From Hyphomonadaceae bacterium UBA1933 (lineage in GTDB: Bacteria; Pseudomonadota; Alphaproteobacteria; Caulobacterales; Aquidulcibacteraceae), in assembly GCA_002337085.1 (NCBI GenBank), contig DDFH01000003.1, positions 248,001 to 312,000 on the forward strand: DNA of 64,000 nt, written 5' to 3'. A model generated the notes under the pieces. That model was given only the letters and a program-made list of their open reading frames with translations, ran no database searches and had not been told where the DNA came from. Below are positions 61,181 through 64,000 of the stretch, one piece after another (position 1 is the first letter of the stretch; each line of letters begins with the position of its first letter). A program made the translations under genes and the position numbers.

Positions 61181-62773
61181 ATGTCTGAAAATATATATTC
61201 AAAAACAATAACTTCACGTAGAAGTTTTATAGAAGGTCTGGCGGCAATTGGCGGTATTTCACTTGCACTTGCTGGCATGGATGCTTTGGGTTTAGGTATT
61301 GAATCCGAATATAGTACACCACCAAATATAAGTGGTGGTAATGGAAAGAAAATTGTAATTCTTGGTGCTGGTCTTGCGGGATTGACCGCAGCATATGAAA
61401 TGTCAAAAGCTGGTTATGATTGCAAAGTTATTGAAACCCGTTCTTTTGCGGGTGGTCGCTGTCAGACCGCAAGAAAAGGCTTCAAATACACTGATTTAAT
61501 GGGCTATTCGCAAACTTGTGAGTTTGATGAAGGGCATTATCTAAATAATGGGCCGTGGCGGATACCATATCACCACCATTCAACGCTTTATTATACCAAA
61601 AAATTCAATGTACCTTTGCAATTGTTCAATAATGACAATGACAATTCATTTGTCTATTTTGAAGGTGGAACCGGGCCATTGGCTGGAAAACCATTGCGCA
61701 AAGGCAAGGTTGCGGCGGATGTTCGTGGCTATACCTCTGAAATTTTGGCAAAGGCATCAAAATCTGGCGCTTTGAATTTACCGTTTTCGGCGGCCGATAA
61801 AGATAGATTTATTGCGTATCTAATTGGTGAAGGTTGGCTGAATGCCGATACATTATCATATGAAGGAACTAATGGGCGGGGTTATGAAGTTGATCCAGGC
61901 CCTGGCATAAATCCAGGCCCTGGTATTCCATCAAAACCATATGCAATGTCTGACCTATTAGGTTCAAAAGCATGGTCGGTTTTACAATCTGTGTCAGATT
62001 ACGAACAGCAAAGGGTTATGTTCCAACCAATTGGCGGTATGGATCAAATTGCTAAAGGATTTGTCAAAAATCTTGGTGATTTAATTCAATATTCAACATC
62101 GGTTAAAAAAATTGCCCAAGATGCAAATGGCGTAAGCGTTTCTTGGATCGATGGGAATGGGGTAAAAGGCGTTACAACCGCCGATTATTGCATTTGTACT
62201 ATTCCCATTTCGGTTTTGAATGGCATTGATTTGCAAGTTTCGCCGGCATTTAAAGAGGCAATGTTAAAGGTTGCATATGCACCAGTAAATAAAATTGGCT
62301 TGCAAATGTCGAACCGTTTTTGGGAAGATAAATACCGCATTTATGGTGGTCACGTTTATAATGATATTCCGGGCATTCGCACAATTTCACTGCCTTCATA
62401 CGGTTTCCAAGGTGAAAAAGGCGTACTTTTGGGCTATTACTCATTTGGTGGCGAGGCCGCAAAAATAAGCGCTAAATCACCGGCTGATCGTGCGGCATTC
62501 GCCCTAGAAGGTGGCCAAAAAATCTTCCCAGAATATAAATCTAGCTTTGAAAATTCATTCTCATTCTGTTGGCATTTGGACAAAGACAATCTTGGTGGTT
62601 GGGCCGTCTGGAGCGAAGAAGCGCGCAAAGAGGCATATCCAAAACTTTGTGACCCAGATGGCAGAATTTACTTGGCTGGTGAACATTTAACTTATCTCGG
62701 TGGCTGGCAAGCAGGGGCAATTGAATCCGCTTGGCAACAAATTGAGAAAATCCACAAAAGGGTGAAAGCATAA
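61181..62773 (+). CDS. Tat-type flavin amine oxidase
   Basis: This 530-residue flavin-dependent amine oxidase of the MAO family would oxidise an amine to an imine. A twin-arginine signal is visible (SRRSFIEGLAAIGG, R13-R14), which implies export of the folded, FAD-loaded enzyme to the periplasm. The Rossmann motif GAGLAGLTAAYE (62-) binds FAD, then ETRSFAGGRC follows. The C-terminal YLAGEHLTYLGGWQAGAIESAW is the second FAD-binding block. The ATG at 61181 is preferred (GGGGAA 6 bases before); 61169 is an alternative. It overlaps the cytochrome gene by 1 base (TAATG). Confidence 0.9.
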   Translation: MSENIYSKTITSRRSFIEGLAAIGGISLALAGMDALGLGIESEYSTPPNISGGNGKKIVILGAGLAGLTAAYEMSKAGYDCKVIETRSFAGGRCQTARKGFKYTDLMGYSQTCEFDEGHYLNNGPWRIPYHHHSTLYYTKKFNVPLQLFNNDNDNSFVYFEGGTGPLAGKPLRKGKVAADVRGYTSEILAKASKSGALNLPFSAADKDRFIAYLIGEGWLNADTLSYEGTNGRGYEVDPGPGINPGPGIPSKPYAMSDLLGSKAWSVLQSVSDYEQQRVMFQPIGGMDQIAKGFVKNLGDLIQYSTSVKKIAQDANGVSVSWIDGNGVKGVTTADYCICTIPISVLNGIDLQVSPAFKEAMLKVAYAPVNKIGLQMSNRFWEDKYRIYGGHVYNDIPGIRTISLPSYGFQGEKGVLLGYYSFGGEAAKISAKSPADRAAFALEGGQKIFPEYKSSFENSFSFCWHLDKDNLGGWAVWSEEARKEAYPKLCDPDGRIYLAGEHLTYLGGWQAGAIESAWQQIEKIHKRVKA

Positions 62774-63168
62774 TGTTTAAAAATAAATATAGTGTTGTTT
62801 ATCTAATGGCAAGTTTGTCATTAAGTTTGATTTCTGGCGGCGTAGCAAAAGCTGATGGCCGCTTATTGTTCATGGAAAATTGCTCGGCATGCCACCAATC
62901 AAATGCACAGGGTGTCCCCGGTGCATTTCCAGCACTTGCCAAAAATAAATTGGTGCAAGGTAGCCCAGATATATTGGTTAAAACCGTTCTTAATGGTCGC
63001 GCGGGAATGCCGTCATTCAAAGGTGATTTATCTGATAATGACCTTGCAATGATTCTAACCTATTTGCGTGCCAATCATGGAAACCATGCTGCAGGAATAA
63101 AACCAGACTTTGTAAATAAACAGCGCAAAGGTGGGCAGCCAAAGTCACAATCTTTGCAGGCGCATTAA
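62773..63168 (+). CDS. Secreted c-type cytochrome
   Basis: This 131-residue class I cytochrome c has a signal peptide (to about AKA|DG). The heme site is C37-SA-C40-H41, and M79 in GRAGMPSFKG is the likely second heme ligand. It is a typical periplasmic electron carrier. The start shares its A with the stop of the amine oxidase gene (TAATG), so the pair is translated together; the natural reading is that electrons from the flavin enzyme pass to this cytochrome. The tail is Lys/Gln-rich. Confidence 0.93.
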   Translation: MFKNKYSVVYLMASLSLSLISGGVAKADGRLLFMENCSACHQSNAQGVPGAFPALAKNKLVQGSPDILVKTVLNGRAGMPSFKGDLSDNDLAMILTYLRANHGNHAAGIKPDFVNKQRKGGQPKSQSLQAH

Positions 63169-63196
63169 TTAAGGCGCATTGATTAAGGAGAAAACT

Positions 63197-63724
63197 ATGA
63201 AGAAAATGATGATAAGCGTGTTATCGCTTGGCCTCTTAATGGCATGTGGTGCACAAGCACAGGAGGTGAAGCGAACCGGCCCTGCTGAATCGCCGATTTC
63301 AACTGTTGTGACTGTCCCGCCGGGATATACCACATATTATGTAAGTGGTCTTGTACCTCCCGTTGTTGATAAAACTGCACCTGCCGGTACTGCTGCGTTT
63401 TTTGGTGGTTCGACAGAGGTACAGACTGAAGGTGTAATTTTGCGCATAAAAGATGCACTTGCTGCTGAGGGTTTAGGTCTTGGTGATATTGTTATGATGC
63501 GGGTTTATCTTGTTGGTGACCCCGCGTTGGGTGGCAAGCTTGATTTTGGCGGAATGATGAAATCATACAAAAAATATTTTGGAACTGCTGAGCAACCAAA
63601 TAAGCCATCACGTGTAACAACCCAAGTAGCTGCATTAGCAGGTGAGGGGATGTTGGTGGAAATTGAAGTACAGGCAGTAAAAAAAATTGCCCCACCATCA
63701 ATGCCCAAAAAAACCAAAAAATAA
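63197..63724 (+). CDS. Exported RidA-family protein
   Basis: This is a 175-residue member of the RidA (YjgF/UK114) family. RidA hydrolyses reactive imines or enamines. The family arginine (R139 in PSRVTTQV) and the glutamates of VEIEVQAV (about 155-157) are conserved. The N-terminus is a signal sequence (MKKMMISVLSLGLLMACGAQ); an LMAC lipobox and an AQA signal-peptidase site both occur, so it may be a lipoprotein or soluble. RidA proteins are usually cytoplasmic, so export is unusual. The ATG at 63197 follows AAGGAG. It lies 28 bases after the cytochrome gene. Confidence 0.9.
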   Translation: MKKMMISVLSLGLLMACGAQAQEVKRTGPAESPISTVVTVPPGYTTYYVSGLVPPVVDKTAPAGTAAFFGGSTEVQTEGVILRIKDALAAEGLGLGDIVMMRVYLVGDPALGGKLDFGGMMKSYKKYFGTAEQPNKPSRVTTQVAALAGEGMLVEIEVQAVKKIAPPSMPKKTKK

Positions 63725-63733
63725 GCAAAAATT

Positions 63734-63787
63734 CGTCAGGGCAATAAGTATTAACAATAGCGCGGATTAATATTTGCTGTCCTGACG
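63734..63787 (+). other. Long stem-loop after RidA gene
   Basis: The arms 63734-63754 and 63767-63787 (starting CGTCAGG and ending CCTGACG) pair over about 21 bases with a single true mismatch and a few G-T pairs; the loop is 12 bases. No clear T run follows. It may act as a terminator-like element or 3' stabiliser between the RidA gene and the regulator. Confidence 0.6.
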
Positions 63788-63861
63788 TCTTGCAGTTTTT
63801 AATGAATTTGCTAAAGATATATACATAACTAAATAATGCTTGGATGAGGAAAAACGCGCGA

Positions 63862-64000
63862 ATGGATGGACATGGGGCTGCCAAATTATCTGAAAAAGTT
63901 GCTGCGTTAATTCGCCAAAAAATAGCCGATGGGGAGTTGAAAGATGGTGAAGATCTTGGCTCTGAGGCATCATTAATCGAACAATATAGTGCATCGCGCC
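63862..64000 (+). CDS. GntR-type regulator, N-terminal part (runs off window)
   Basis: The first 46 residues are MDGHGAAKLSEKVAALIRQK and onward. The pattern LIRQKIADGELKDGEDLGSEASLIEQYSASR is the winged helix-turn-helix of GntR-family regulators. The C-terminal effector domain lies outside the window, so the subfamily is unknown. An in-frame ATG at 63844 is an alternative start. The gene faces the same way as the amine oxidase operon and may control it. Confidence 0.8.
   Translation, partial: MDGHGAAKLSEKVAALIRQKIADGELKDGEDLGSEASLIEQYSASR

Noticed and set aside
1..64000. CRISPR array
   Set aside because: No regularly spaced direct repeats of 24-40 bases with unique spacers were seen, and no cas-like gene.
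1..64000. Insertion sequence or integrase
   Set aside because: No transposase or integrase-like protein was recognised; the only repeat-bounded unit is 4395-5100.

Overview
The window looks like a chromosomal segment of a fairly AT-rich alphaproteobacterium with Caulobacterales/Hyphomonadales-type control logic. The evidence is short flagellins of about 275-285 residues behind sigma-54 type promoters (TGGCAC/T-N5-TTGCA at 743-758 and 2345-2360), a textbook CtrA box (TTAA-N7-TTAAC) between the divergent flgB and fliO genes, several large TonB-dependent receptors and the secE-nusG-rplKAJL-rpoBC cluster. I cannot name a genus from the sequence alone.

Layout. 1-3659: flagellin locus with a partial flagellin, a complete flagellin, a FlaG-like gene, a short protein that is only a flagellin C-terminus, and a third flagellin. 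3750-5723: nth and a 2OG-Fe(II) oxygenase-like gene, separated by a small P-loop gene framed by roughly 90-bp imperfect inverted repeats. 5859-10512: tandem M61 peptidases plus an unknown gene. 10586-12499: LysE-type exporter and aspartate-type aminotransferase. 12650-17849: branched-chain amino acid locus with a transcription attenuator and leader peptide, ilvB, ilvN, two unknown envelope genes and ilvC. 18027-26598: membrane proteins, serB, a LysR/quinone reductase divergent pair, DUF817, a PstS-OmpA fusion and an HtrA-like protease. 26859-35085: an outer-membrane barrel protein and two TonB-dependent receptors sharing an upstream element. 35426-37950: fliE-flgC-flgB divergent from fliO-fliP. 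38143-39978: accessory operon Xre regulator, Fic protein, DUF2971 protein. 40475-44103: ubiA, a small secreted protein, an adenine/adenosine deaminase and aroC. 44406-57123: tRNA-Trp, secE, nusG, rplK, rplA, rplJ, rplL, a DUF1398 gene, rpoB and rpoC. 57228-58285: thioesterase and HAD phosphatase.

The end of the window (58372-64000) holds the most suggestive system: a TonB-dependent receptor, a Tat-type flavin amine oxidase, a secreted c-type cytochrome, an exported RidA-family protein and the start of a GntR-type regulator. Together they read as one envelope pathway: import of an amine across the outer membrane, periplasmic oxidation to an imine, electron transfer to cytochrome c, and imine hydrolysis by RidA. 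The substrate is unknown. The other accessory items of note are the Xre-Fic-DUF2971 operon, the inverted-repeat-flanked P-loop gene and the ilv attenuator. Start sites were adjusted wherever a downstream ATG with a better Shine-Dalgarno sequence or signal peptide was visible.
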